A stretch of 64,000 nucleotides of DNA, from assembly GCA_017847835.1 (NCBI GenBank), contig JAGASH010000006.1:20160-84159 (forward strand). Direction: 5' to 3'. Origin of the DNA: Oscillospiraceae bacterium (lineage in GTDB: Bacteria; Bacillota; Clostridia; Oscillospirales; Ruminococcaceae). This document shows, in pieces, positions 26,978-35,406 of this stretch. Each line of letters begins with the position of its first letter. The first letter of the stretch is position 1. The notes beneath the pieces were generated by a model. That model had not been told where the DNA came from. It saw only the letters and a program-made list of their open reading frames with translations, and did not search any database. Made by a program: the position numbers and the translations under genes.

Positions 26978-27006
26978 TTGACAGATCATTTTTTCCGTGC
27001 TATAAT
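26978..27006 (+). promoter_or_regulatory. Consensus promoter of the HAD-VOC pair
   Basis: TTGACA (26978-26983), 17-base spacer, TATAAT (27001-27006): a perfect SigA consensus back to back with the minus promoter. Confidence 0.8.
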
Positions 27007-27043
27007 AGAGCAGAGCAAAAAAATTCTATTGGAGTGAAAAACT

Positions 27044-27694
27044 ATGTACTTTCCCGTGATTTTTGACCTTGACGGAACGCTGCTGAATACGCTCGGCGAC
27101 CTTGCCGCTGCGTGCAATTTCGCACTTTCTCAAATGGGATTTCCTACGCACGAGGTGAACAAATACCGCTATTTTGTCGGAAACGGCGTGCCGAAGCTAA
27201 TCGAGAGAATTCTTCCCGAAAACCACACCGAGGCTGATTTCAACACGGCTTATCGGCTTTTCGGAGAGTACTACGAGCAGCACAAAACCGACACAACCGT
27301 GCCGTATGACGGTATTCCCGAGCTGCTTGAAACGCTTAATTCGCGCGGGATAACCTGCCTTTGCAACACAAACAAGTCACATTCGTTTTCCTGCGAGCTG
27401 CTCAAAGGATTTTTCGGGGACAACATAACCGAGATTGTCGGCGGAGAGCACGGCTACCCGAAAAAACCTGCTCCCGACGCAGCGCTTTACCTTGCCGAAA
27501 AGTACAAAAAGGACGGTTTTTCACCCATTTACATCGGTGACAGCTCGGTTGATATGCAAACCGCCGCAAACGCGGGTTTTGACGCTTGCGGGGTTTTGTG
27601 GGGCTTCCGCGACCGCGCTGAGCTTGAAAGCTTTCACCCGAAATATATTGCCGAAAATGTCGGGGATTTGCTGAAAATTATACTTGGAGAATAA
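27044..27694 (+). CDS. HAD-superfamily hydrolase, phosphoglycolate phosphatase-like
   Basis: 216 aa. Motif [11 protein letters not shown] (about residues 6-15), Thr/Ser motif CLCNTNKSH, Lys in YPKKPAPD, motif [18 protein letters not shown]. The cap domain and [12 protein letters not shown] follow the Gph pattern. The substrate could be phosphoglycolate or another small phosphate ester. ATG follows TGGAG. One base separates it from the VOC gene. Confidence 0.85.
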   Translation: MYFPVIFDLDGTLLNTLGDLAAACNFALSQMGFPTHEVNKYRYFVGNGVPKLIERILPENHTEADFNTAYRLFGEYYEQHKTDTTVPYDGIPELLETLNSRGITCLCNTNKSHSFSCELLKGFFGDNITEIVGGEHGYPKKPAPDAALYLAEKYKKDGFSPIYIGDSSVDMQTAANAGFDACGVLWGFRDRAELESFHPKYIAENVGDLLKIILGE

Positions 27695-27695
27695 G

Positions 27696-27872
27696 ATGAA
27701 AATTGAACATATCGCGATAAGCGTCGGGGGCAAGGAAAAGGTTGTCGGGCTCACGCAATTGCTTGAAAAGGACGGCTTTGAAATCGCAAGCGCTCCCCGT
27801 ACAACGGGTGACGGGTATTTCGAGAGCGTTGTCGTGGATTTTGACGGGAATTTGATTGAAATAACGGTTTAA
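27696..27872 (+). CDS. Half-size VOC (glyoxalase-like) protein
   Basis: 58 aa. [16 protein letters not shown]... [25 protein letters not shown] matches the C-terminal half of ordinary VOC proteins (about 120 aa), with the terminal Glu metal-ligand position retained. The N-terminal half is absent, yet the gene has its own GGAG site and ATG. Either a single beta-alpha-beta-beta-beta module that dimerises or a degraded gene. Confidence 0.6.
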   Translation: MKIEHIAISVGGKEKVVGLTQLLEKDGFEIASAPRTTGDGYFESVVVDFDGNLIEITV

Positions 27873-27899
27873 CGCGGACGTTTTGCGCCCGCGTTTTTG
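27871..27899 (+). terminator. Intrinsic terminator of the HAD-VOC pair
   Basis: AACGCGG (27871-27877) pairs with CCGCGTT (27889-27895), then TTTG. It overlaps the VOC stop codon. Confidence 0.75.
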
Positions 27900-27906
27900 C
27901 TTATTG

Positions 27907-28287
27907 TCAAGAGGTTTCGTTGATTTTCGAGCCACTTTTGAACACAAGTGCCGCAAGCAATCCGAAGAAAATCGCTGCCGATACTCCGACTGCCGCGGAC
28001 GTGAAGCCGCCCATAAAAGCACCCAGAAGCCCGTTTTCATCAACAGCACGGCGCACTCCCTTTGCGAGAAGATTGCCGAAACCCGTGAGCGGTACCGTAG
28101 CACCGCCGCCCGCAAAATCCACAATCGGCTCGTACCAGCCCAGCGCGCCCAGAATTACCCCTGCCACAACGTATGACGTGAGTATTCTCGCGGGCGTGAG
28201 CTTCGTCAGGTCGATAAGAACCTGTCCGATTGCGCAAAGCGCACCGCCGACTAAAAATGCCCAAAGATAATCCAGAAAAATATCCAT
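27907..28287 (-). CDS. spoVAE: Stage V sporulation protein AE
   Basis: 126 aa from ATG 28287, eight bases after GGGGG; ATG 28293 is too close to it. Three to four TM helices with VGGALCAIGQVLIDLTKLTPARIL and TVPLTGFGNLLAKG, the SpoVAE/SpoVAC-type membrane fold. It is part of the inner spore membrane SpoVA complex that imports dipicolinic acid in the forespore and releases it at germination. Third gene of spoVAC-AD-AE. Confidence 0.92.
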   Translation of the reverse strand: MDIFLDYLWAFLVGGALCAIGQVLIDLTKLTPARILTSYVVAGVILGALGWYEPIVDFAGGGATVPLTGFGNLLAKGVRRAVDENGLLGAFMGGFTSAAVGVSAAIFFGLLAALVFKSGSKINETS

Positions 28288-28313
28288 TTTCATTTCCCCC
28301 TAAGACGCTTTTC

Positions 28314-29318
28314 TCATTTGTGCGTTATCTCAACCGCGTGCGCTATTCCGGGGATATTTCCCCCTTGCTGAACCATTGTCGGTGACATCAGCGCACCGGT
28401 CGCCACATACAAAATCCGCTTTAAACCGCCGTTTTCGACGTTTTTCAGGAAGTGCCCGCACATCATTGAAGCAGAGCAGCCGCAGCCGCTTCCTCCCGCG
28501 TGAACGTCCTGTTTCTCACGGTCGTAAATCAGCAGCCCGCAGTCCTTGTGACGCTCTTCAAGAGCAACCCCGTCACGTCGGAACAGCTCGTACAGCATAT
28601 TGCTTCCGACTTCGCCGAGGTCGCCCGTGATAATCGCGTCATAGTCCTCAGGGTGAGAGCCCATATGCTTCAAATGCCGCGAAATCGTGTCATAAGCAGC
28701 TCCCGCCATTGCCGCACCCATATTGTTTAAGTCGGAAATACCCATATCCTGTATTTTTCCGACGGTTGCCGCCTTGATGAACGGCGGGTTCTGGCTCGCA
28801 GAAACGATTGCCGCACCCGCAGCCGTTGCCGTCCACTGGGCTGTCGGTGTTCGCACACCGCCGTAGTTCAGCGGGAAGCGAAACTGCCGCTCTGCCGACG
28901 AAAAGTGCGACGAGGAAACCGCCGCTGCGTTTTCCACATAGCCCGCGTTGACCATCGCGCCTGCCAGTAAAAGACCTTCGGCAAACGTTGAACACGCGCC
29001 GTAAATTCCCAGAAACGGCACATAGAAATCCTTCAGACCGTAGGACGAGCCAGTGCATTGATTTAGCAAATCTCCCGCAAAAATCAAGTCCATTTTCTCG
29101 GGAACAAGATTTGCCTTTTCCATTGCCCGCTTCAGCGCCTTCTGTTGAAAAAGTGCCTCAGCCTGCTCCCAAGTGTCTGCGCTGCCCTTGTTATCCTCAA
29201 TTATCTCGTCAAATTCGTCCCCGAAAGGCCCGTCGCTCTCGACCTTTCCCGCAACGCTCCCGTATGAAACTATCGACGCGTTGCTGTATCGAAAGGTTTT
29301 TCCCTCGCAAATAGCCAC
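28314..29318 (-). CDS. spoVAD: Stage V sporulation protein AD
   Basis: 334 aa, starts at GTG 29318 with GGAGGG upstream. It has a thiolase/ketoacyl-synthase-like fold: NQCTGSSYGLKDFYVPFLGIYGACSTFAEGLLLA with the Cys of the old nucleophile position, and SGCGCSASMM near the C-terminus. SpoVAD binds dipicolinic acid on the spore inner membrane surface. Confidence 0.95.
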   Translation of the reverse strand: MAICEGKTFRYSNASIVSYGSVAGKVESDGPFGDEFDEIIEDNKGSADTWEQAEALFQQKALKRAMEKANLVPEKMDLIFAGDLLNQCTGSSYGLKDFYVPFLGIYGACSTFAEGLLLAGAMVNAGYVENAAAVSSSHFSSAERQFRFPLNYGGVRTPTAQWTATAAGAAIVSASQNPPFIKAATVGKIQDMGISDLNNMGAAMAGAAYDTISRHLKHMGSHPEDYDAIITGDLGEVGSNMLYELFRRDGVALEERHKDCGLLIYDREKQDVHAGGSGCGCSASMMCGHFLKNVENGGLKRILYVATGALMSPTMVQQGGNIPGIAHAVEITHK

Positions 29319-29330
29319 AAAAATCCCTCC

Positions 29331-29774
29331 TTACAACAGCGTTTGGATATAGTAGATTATCCCGTAAACAATCGAAGCCGAAATGCCGTAAACCAGCACG
29401 GGACCTGCGATTACAAACATTTTCGCTCCAAGACCGAGCACAAATCCCTCGGACTTGAATTCAAGCGCGGGCGATACAATCGAGTTTGCAAAGCCTGTTA
29501 TCGGGACGAGAGTGCCTGCGCCCGCGTGCTGAGCAATCCTGTCGTACAGCTTCAAGCCCGTCAAAAGCGCGCTCAAAAAAATCAGCGACATTGAAGTGAG
29601 CGCGCCGGCGTCGTCCTGCGAAAATCCAAGTGCCGCGTACATATTTAAAAGCGCCTCACCGAGCGTGCAGATTGCGCCGCCGATAAGGAAAGCCATCGGT
29701 ATTGTTTTTGCCATTGATGAAGGCGGTGAAACGCGCTTTGCAAGCTCGCCGTACTCTTGATTTGAAATATTCAT
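29331..29774 (-). CDS. spoVAC: Stage V sporulation protein AC
   Basis: 147 aa. N-terminal EYGELAKRVSPPS is typical of SpoVAC, followed by four TM helices; GGAICTLGEALLNMY and VPITGFANSIVSPALEFKSEG are family signatures. It acts as a channel component for dipicolinic acid. First gene of the operon; GAGGAG lies seven bases before ATG. This operon is the clearest evidence that the host makes endospores. Confidence 0.94.
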   Translation of the reverse strand: MNISNQEYGELAKRVSPPSSMAKTIPMAFLIGGAICTLGEALLNMYAALGFSQDDAGALTSMSLIFLSALLTGLKLYDRIAQHAGAGTLVPITGFANSIVSPALEFKSEGFVLGLGAKMFVIAGPVLVYGISASIVYGIIYYIQTLL

Positions 29775-29804
29775 AGAAATCTCCTCTCAAAAAGATTTTA
29801 CAAA

Positions 29805-29833
29805 TATTTTGCCGATTTATCGCGAAAAAATGC
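29805..29833 (-). promoter_or_regulatory. SigG-like promoter of the spoVA operon
   Basis: Minus-strand GCATT (29829-29833), 17-base spacer, CAAAATA (29805-29811). It resembles the forespore SigG pattern (GNATR, then CANNNTA) and no SigA consensus is present, as expected for spoVA. Confidence 0.5.
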
Positions 29834-29861
29834 GCATTTTGAGCAGGCAAATTTTCACAAA

Positions 29862-29888
29862 AAAATCCCCGCCTTTTCGACGGGGATT
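29862..29888 (-). terminator. Intrinsic terminator of the GGDEF gene
   Basis: ATCCCCG pairs with CGGGGAT around a short loop; on minus it is followed by a T-run. Confidence 0.85.
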
Positions 29889-29922
29889 ATAACTTTTTGT
29901 ATAATTATCGGAAAATCTACAA

Positions 29923-31842
29923 TCAGTTGATGAACGCGTAGTTGGACTTACCGCTCTTCTTAACGGAGTACATCGCGTCGTCCGCTTTACCGATGAGGTA
30001 TTCAACGCGGGTGTTGTAGTTGTCCTTGATGAGCGCGATACCGATAGAAACGCTTACCGAAAGACGCTCGCCGATATCAGCGTCAAAGCCCTCGTTGAGC
30101 TTCGTGATAACACGCTGAGCAAAGAGCGCAGGGTCGTTTGTTTCCGCGTCACGGAGCAGAACGATGAACTCATCGCCTCCGTATCTTCCCGCAAATCCAA
30201 CGCCCTCAACCTCGGTCTTAATCGTTCTTGCGAGGAATTTAAGAACCTGGTCGCCTGTTGCGTGGCTGTAATTATCGTTGTAGTGCTTGAAATCGTCGAC
30301 GTCGATGAACAGAACAGCCATCTCAGATTTACGCATCTCGGAGAGCGAAATCTCGTTGTCAATCTGATTTTCAATTGTTTCACGGTTGTAAAGCTCGGTG
30401 AGAGCGTCATAGCTTGCGCGCTCGGTGAGCTGCTGCTCGGACTTCTTTCCGCGGTCGATATCAACCATAACTCCGACAACCTTTACGGGCTTGCCGTCGT
30501 TGTCCTTCAGCGTTGCGGTTCTCATAAGAACCCAGATAAAGTCGCCGTAGATATTCTTGATACGATACTCGTTGCGCTCGAAATCCTTACCCTTTTCGAG
30601 CTGGTCAAGGTCTTTTCTGTATCTGTCAAGGTCGTCGGGGTGAACCTTTGCCTTGAGCAGGAAGCTGTCGCCGAAGTGGTTGGAAGGAGCACGATAGCTG
30701 AACTTCTTGTTGAAGTTGTTGGAGAAAACAACCTCGTTTGTCTTGAAGTTCCACTCGAAGATGATGTTGTCGGACATCTCGGAGATGTTTCTGTATCTGT
30801 CCTCGCTGACAACGATATCGTCAACCAGATTGTTAAACGCTCTTGAAAGCTGACCATACTCGTTGTTATTCATATTGCGGATACGAGCCTCGTGGTCGCC
30901 GTTGCGGATAGTTTCAAGGGTTGACTGAATATTCTTGAGCGGTGCCGTGAGGATTTTGGAAACGACAATTGCAGCAACAATGCAGATTACTGCAAGAACA
31001 ATCGACATTACAACAATTGTAGTCGAGGGGTGACGGGAGAAATAAATCGCTCTTGCCGACGGGCAGCTTACAATAGCTGTAAGTCCGTTTTCACCGCCGA
31101 CCTTGACTGCCGCGCCGACATTTTCAACATCGTCGTTTGCAACGTACTTGAAAACGCCTGTGCTCTGACCGTCTGCAAGTCCGGAAATCTTTGCCTTAAG
31201 CTCCTCGTTAAGAACGGAAGCGCTGGAATAGCCCTTGCCCTTGCTCCAATTGAGCTTTGAGTCAACAATTATGACATTTCCTTCACTGTAGAACTTTGCG
31301 TCGTCGCAAATTCTCGCAAGAAGCGTGTTGTTTTCTGCGATATCATAAGAAATCAAGATGAAGCACTGACCGATGTTCTTCTTGATAACCATAGTCGAAT
31401 TTGTGTTTGTTTTGCCCGAAACTTCATCGAAATAAAGTGCATCGTCGCTGAAAGCATAATATCCCGAAGCGTTATCCAGATTGCTTCCGGAGTCTGTGCC
31501 CGCGATAATCTTTCCGCTGTTGTTTACAAGTCTTGCTCCGACAACAAGCGCGTTTCCGTCAGCAAAGTTTTTCAGAACTGCGTCTGCTTCCGAATTTGCC
31601 GAGCCGGAAGTTGCCGCACCCTTTACAGCGTCAAAATTTGCGAGGAAGCTGATATCGGATTTTGCGCCGGTAATCAAGGAATTCATCGGAGCAGCCTGAT
31701 TTTCCGCAAGGGAAGTGACGATTTTATTCAGCTCTTCTTCGCCGCTTGCGCTGAGCGCATTGTTGCCGACAATCGCGAAAGCCACCATCGGAATAATGGC
31801 AAACACCATCGCAGCAATCATAAGTACTTTTTTGAATTTCAT
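29923..31842 (-). CDS. Membrane diguanylate cyclase (Cache-HAMP-PAS-GGDEF)
   Basis: 639 aa. TM1 at residues 7-28, an extracellular Cache-like sensor (about 30-270), TM2 at about 275-297, HAMP (about 298-350), PAS (about 355-470, ending VVGVMVDI), and GGDEF (about 475-635) with intact RYGGDEF. No RxxD inhibitory site precedes GGDEF at the usual distance, so product inhibition is probably absent. It makes c-di-GMP in response to an unknown external ligand. Single-gene unit. Confidence 0.92.
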   Translation of the reverse strand: MKFKKVLMIAAMVFAIIPMVAFAIVGNNALSASGEEELNKIVTSLAENQAAPMNSLITGAKSDISFLANFDAVKGAATSGSANSEADAVLKNFADGNALVVGARLVNNSGKIIAGTDSGSNLDNASGYYAFSDDALYFDEVSGKTNTNSTMVIKKNIGQCFILISYDIAENNTLLARICDDAKFYSEGNVIIVDSKLNWSKGKGYSSASVLNEELKAKISGLADGQSTGVFKYVANDDVENVGAAVKVGGENGLTAIVSCPSARAIYFSRHPSTTIVVMSIVLAVICIVAAIVVSKILTAPLKNIQSTLETIRNGDHEARIRNMNNNEYGQLSRAFNNLVDDIVVSEDRYRNISEMSDNIIFEWNFKTNEVVFSNNFNKKFSYRAPSNHFGDSFLLKAKVHPDDLDRYRKDLDQLEKGKDFERNEYRIKNIYGDFIWVLMRTATLKDNDGKPVKVVGVMVDIDRGKKSEQQLTERASYDALTELYNRETIENQIDNEISLSEMRKSEMAVLFIDVDDFKHYNDNYSHATGDQVLKFLARTIKTEVEGVGFAGRYGGDEFIVLLRDAETNDPALFAQRVITKLNEGFDADIGERLSVSVSIGIALIKDNYNTRVEYLIGKADDAMYSVKKSGKSNYAFIN

Positions 31843-31921
31843 TGCATTCTCCCCGTTTCACAAAATGTATTTTTCAAGAACACCCACACTTGCAGGTATT
31901 CCGTTGTAGAGGCTTAAAATC

Positions 31922-31950
31922 ATTATATCACATATTTTTCTTTTTGTAAA
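31922..31950 (-). promoter_or_regulatory. Promoter of the GGDEF gene
   Basis: Minus-strand TTTACA (31945-31950), 17-base spacer, TATAAT (31922-31927). The 330-base gap 31843-32172 otherwise holds only this and the divergent promoter at 32068-32096. Confidence 0.65.
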
Positions 31951-32067
31951 CCTCTATATAAAATCTTCGGGGCATTTTTTGAATTTTTATTACTTTTTCA
32001 CAAAAACACAAAAAGCGTTTTGTGAAGATTACATTGTAGTTTTGAGAAAAAACGTCGGGCACACCAC

Positions 32068-32096
32068 TTGAATAAATGGAAAAAAAGTGATATAAT
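32068..32096 (+). promoter_or_regulatory. Promoter of the repeat-protein gene
   Basis: TTGAAT (32068-32073), 17-base spacer, TATAAT (32091-32096). Confidence 0.7.
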
Positions 32097-32172
32097 AATA
32101 ATGAATTATTGTAAGACTTACTTTGCGGCGAACAAACAGCCGCGTTCCATAAACTAACTCGGAGGAACAGAC

Positions 32173-33708
32173 ATGGGAAATGTTTTAAAGCGCAACCGTT
32201 ACAGATTGGTGGACAATCATTCGTTTGAGCTGCCGCTGCCGATGAAATTTGAGCTGTACAAGGAAAACAGCCCTGTCGCAGAGTATGAAATTTCACCCGA
32301 CCACAAGGTGAACTACCGAATACTCACGAAATACAAAGAGCAAATGCTCACGCCCATAAACCGTCCGATTTCTATTTCCGATATATATTTCTTCCTTTCG
32401 TGCCGTGTTTTTCAGGACAACACACCGTTTACAAGAATTGCGCTTTCTTCGGTCGGTCTTGAAAAGTACAACGTTATGGATATCGCCAGAAAAACGCGCG
32501 GAATGACGCCGTATGACAGCTATTGGGTGAAATTCGAGGGCGACGATATTACATACGAACAGGCTCTCGAAAATTTCGAGGAGCTGTTCAATTCCGGCGC
32601 GCCTGCTTTTCAGAGCGCTCCCGCTGCTCAGCCGCAGCCCGCTCCCCGTCCCGCTGCTCAGCCACAGGCTACTCCCCGTCCCGTTTCGCAGCCTGTCGAA
32701 ACACAGAGCGCGAGCATTGCCGATAAAGAGGAAATTCTCAGCCAGCACAAGGCAGACGTTTCGGCAATCAAGGAAGAGCTCGGAGTTCCGGAAATGCCGG
32801 AGGCTGCTCCCGAAGCCGAAGAAGAGCCGCTTCGCAACAATATGATGACCGCCGATGAAATCGAGGCTTTGCTTGCAAAATCGGGGCTCACCGACTCTCC
32901 GGCAATCGACCACTGTGATTTTGACGACAATGAAATATCCGACGGTGGCAAGATGTCGCAGGACGATATCGAGGCGCTGATTGCCGCGCAGACCGTAGCA
33001 GCTCAGCCCGCTCCCGAGCCCAAATCCGACGGAGGCAAGATGTCGCAGGACGATATCGAAGCGCTGATTGCTGCACAGACCGCAGCAGCTCAGCCCGCTC
33101 CCGAGCCCAAATCCGACGGTGGCAAGATGTCGCAGGACGATATCGAGGCTCTGATAGCCGCGCAGACCGCAGCAGCTCAGCCCGCTCCCGAGCCCAAATC
33201 CGACGGAGGCAAGATGTCGCAGGACGATATCGAGGCGCTGATTGCCGCGCAGACTGCCGCAGCCCAGCTTGCTTCCGAGCCCAAATCCGACGGTGGCAAG
33301 ATGTCGCAGGACGATATCGAAGCGCTGATTGCCGCTCAGACCGCCGCAGCTCAGCCCGCTCCCGAGCCCAAATCCGACGGAGGCAAGATGTCGCAGGACG
33401 ATATCGAGGCTCTGATTGCCGCGCAGACTGCCGCTGCTCAGCCCGCTCCCGAGCCTAAATCCGACGGTGGCAAGATGTCGCAGGACGATATCGAGGCGCT
33501 GATTGCCGCGCAGACTGCCGCAGCTCAGCCCGCTCCCGAGCCCAAATCCGACGGAGGCAAAATGTCACAGGACGATATCGAGGCGCTGATTGCCGCGCAA
33601 ACCGCAGCTGCTCAGCCCGCTCCCGAGCCCAAATCCGACGGAGGCAAGATGTCGCAGGACGATATCGAGGCGCTGCTCAGCGGAATGAAACAAGACGCTT
33701 CCAAGTAA
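32173..33708 (+). CDS. Repeat protein with nine FliM/FliY-like N-terminal motifs
   Basis: 511 aa. Residues 1-140 form a globular domain of unknown type (NRYRLVDNHSFELPLPMKF, then YDSYWVKFEGDDITYEQA). A Pro/Ala/Gln linker follows (about 140-175), then MTADEIEALLAKSG near 226. From residue 256 come nine 29-residue units (the last partial), each SDGGKMSQDDIEALIAAQ plus a PAPEPK linker. The core MSQDDIEALI closely resembles the FliM/FliY N-terminal peptide LSQDEIDALL, which binds phospho-CheY. I infer a multivalent docking scaffold. No signal peptide or TM segment; GGAGG precedes ATG. Confidence 0.75.
   Translation: MGNVLKRNRYRLVDNHSFELPLPMKFELYKENSPVAEYEISPDHKVNYRILTKYKEQMLTPINRPISISDIYFFLSCRVFQDNTPFTRIALSSVGLEKYNVMDIARKTRGMTPYDSYWVKFEGDDITYEQALENFEELFNSGAPAFQSAPAAQPQPAPRPAAQPQATPRPVSQPVETQSASIADKEEILSQHKADVSAIKEELGVPEMPEAAPEAEEEPLRNNMMTADEIEALLAKSGLTDSPAIDHCDFDDNEISDGGKMSQDDIEALIAAQTVAAQPAPEPKSDGGKMSQDDIEALIAAQTAAAQPAPEPKSDGGKMSQDDIEALIAAQTAAAQPAPEPKSDGGKMSQDDIEALIAAQTAAAQLASEPKSDGGKMSQDDIEALIAAQTAAAQPAPEPKSDGGKMSQDDIEALIAAQTAAAQPAPEPKSDGGKMSQDDIEALIAAQTAAAQPAPEPKSDGGKMSQDDIEALIAAQTAAAQPAPEPKSDGGKMSQDDIEALLSGMKQDASK
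32938..33680 (+). repeat. 87-bp in-gene tandem repeat array (8 full units plus one partial)
   Basis: Units start at 32938 and recur every 87 bases to 33634. They differ mainly at third codon positions, with one variant unit (LASEPK). Near identity means the copy number is likely to vary by slippage or recombination, always in frame because 87 is a multiple of three. Confidence 0.95.
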
Positions 33709-33796
33709 CTTTCACAAACTCTTCACACGGTTTTAACACACTTTCTTCTTTTGAGGTGTATAATTTTACTATAACTTTTGAAAGGAAGTTGGAAAA

Positions 33797-34492
33797 ATGA
33801 CGCTCAAAAAGAAAAAGCAAGCTTCCCCAACGGCGCTTGCTCCCGTTAAACAGCTCCTTGCCGAAAACAGCCAGCAGGCGGTTATGGAGCAGATGTACAA
33901 GTTTATCGAGCTTGAACACCTCTACGACTCCGCAATCCGCGAGGTCAAAACGAAGCTGGAAATCCTTGACAGCGAATTCCGCACGAAATACTCCTACAAT
34001 CCCATTCACCACATCGAGGACCGCTTGAAGTCCCCCGAAAGCATGTTCAAAAAGCTCCGGAGGAACAATCTTCCATTCACCGTTGAAGCTGTGCGCGAAA
34101 ATCTGTTTGATATCGCGGGAGTGCGCGTAATCTGCAACTATATCGAGGATATCTATCAGGTTGCCGACCTTCTCACGGCGCAGGACGACGTTACCCTTAT
34201 CAAGCGCAAGGACTACATCGCAAATCCCAAGGCAAACGGCTATCGCAGCCTTCATCTTGTAATCGAAACTCCCGTTTATCTTTCCGAGAAAAAGGAGCTG
34301 GTAAACGTCGAGGTGCAGATTAGAACGATTGCTATGGACTTCTGGGCAAGCCTTGAACACGAGCTGAAATACAAGACCGATACCGAGGTTTCCGCGGAGC
34401 TTGCCGAGCAGCTTCGGATTTGCGCGGAAACAATCGCTCAGACAGATATGAAAATGCAGCAGATTTACCGGACGCTGAAGCAAATTGACTAA
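33797..34492 (+). CDS. Small alarmone synthetase (RelA/SpoT synthetase domain, RelQ-like)
   Basis: 231 aa, with only the (p)ppGpp synthetase domain and no hydrolase or TGS/ACT region. Signatures are YNPIHHIEDRLKSPESMFKKL, DIAGVRVICNYIEDIY, NGYRSLHLVIETP and EVQIRTIAMDFWASLEHEL. It transfers pyrophosphate from ATP to GDP/GTP. C-terminal helix as in tetrameric RelQ. TATAAT at about 33760 with a poor -35 and AAAGGAAG before ATG mark its own expression unit. Confidence 0.92.
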   Translation: MTLKKKKQASPTALAPVKQLLAENSQQAVMEQMYKFIELEHLYDSAIREVKTKLEILDSEFRTKYSYNPIHHIEDRLKSPESMFKKLRRNNLPFTVEAVRENLFDIAGVRVICNYIEDIYQVADLLTAQDDVTLIKRKDYIANPKANGYRSLHLVIETPVYLSEKKELVNVEVQIRTIAMDFWASLEHELKYKTDTEVSAELAEQLRICAETIAQTDMKMQQIYRTLKQID

Positions 34493-34496
34493 TAAA

Positions 34497-34524
34497 AAGG
34501 CTGTTGACATCTATCAACAGCCTT
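34497..34524. terminator. Bidirectional terminator
   Basis: AAGGCTGTTGA pairs perfectly with TCAACAGCCTT (11 bp). The T-run is good on minus (TTTTTA) and weaker on plus. Confidence 0.85.
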
Positions 34525-34532
34525 AATTTCGG

Positions 34533-35126
34533 TTATTTGAAATATTCTCCGGCGAATTTTTCGAGCAGGTCAACCGTGCCGTCAATTCCGAGCGCGGAGC
34601 TGTCCAGACAAATATGATAATTCTGAGGCTGTCCCCAGCGTTTGTCCGTGTAATAATTATAATAGGAAACACGCTGCTTGTCAATGCGTTTTACATAGTC
34701 CTCCGCGTGCTTTTCGGCAATCCCGTAAACCTCAACGGCGCGCTTTACGCGGACTTCAAGCGGCGCTGTTATGAAAACATTCAGCACCTTTTTAAAATCG
34801 CGCAGAGCATAATCCGCACATCTTCCGATTATCACGCAGTCCTCCTCCGAGGCAACTTTGCGCACGGCATTCTGTGTGGCAAAGAAAAGCGAGTCGTCAA
34901 ACGGCACGCCTCCCTGTCCGTAGGTCGTGGACAAAAGGTAAAGGAAGCTGTTGGTGCGCTTTTCGTCGTTTTCGACAAAATGGCTTTGGTGTATGCCGCT
35001 GTTTTTTGCCGCTTCTTCAAGCAGCTCGTGGTCATAATAGCCCGTGCCGAGCCTTTCTGCAAGCTTCTGCCCGATTTCGCGGCCGCCGCTTGCATAGTGT
35101 CTTGAAACCGTGATGATTTTCCTCAT
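34533..35126 (-). CDS. Cytidylate kinase-like family protein
   Basis: 197 aa from ATG 35126 (AGAAGG eight bases upstream). N-terminal ITVSRHYASGGREIGQKLAERLG contains a GGREIG P-loop variant typical of the AAA_26 cytidylate-kinase-like family, then YYDHELLEEAAK and VIIGRCADYALRD. The real substrate of this family is not established; it is distinct from Cmk. Monocistronic between two terminators and an AT-rich region with TATAAT at about 35168. Confidence 0.8.
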   Translation of the reverse strand: MRKIITVSRHYASGGREIGQKLAERLGTGYYDHELLEEAAKNSGIHQSHFVENDEKRTNSFLYLLSTTYGQGGVPFDDSLFFATQNAVRKVASEEDCVIIGRCADYALRDFKKVLNVFITAPLEVRVKRAVEVYGIAEKHAEDYVKRIDKQRVSYYNYYTDKRWGQPQNYHICLDSSALGIDGTVDLLEKFAGEYFK

Positions 35127-35324
35127 AAACAGCACCTTCTTTCACAAAATTATTTTGTTTATATTATTATATCACATTTCCGTGGATTTGTCGATGATTT
35201 TGATAAATTTTCGGTTGTTTTGTGCAAATTTTTGTGAAAATATACAAATTTGCGAAAAGAATTTGTAAAAATTCATTTGTAAGGCAGATTATTTTATTCA
35301 AAATGATGAAATTTTTCTAAGCCC

Positions 35325-35353
35325 TTTACTTTTTCGGAAAAATTATGTATAAT
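35325..35353 (+). promoter_or_regulatory. Promoter of the Na/Pi transporter
   Basis: TTTACT (35325-35330), 17-base spacer, TATAAT (35348-35353). Confidence 0.65.
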
Positions 35354-35406
35354 AAAGGTGTATGGAAAAATGAAATAAGACAAAGAAAAATCGGGAGTAA
35401 GATTTT

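Noticed and set aside
32938..33680. Regularly spaced repeat that could be taken for a CRISPR array
   Set aside because: Units are directly adjacent, 87 bp, with no unique spacers, and translate in one frame as part of a long protein.
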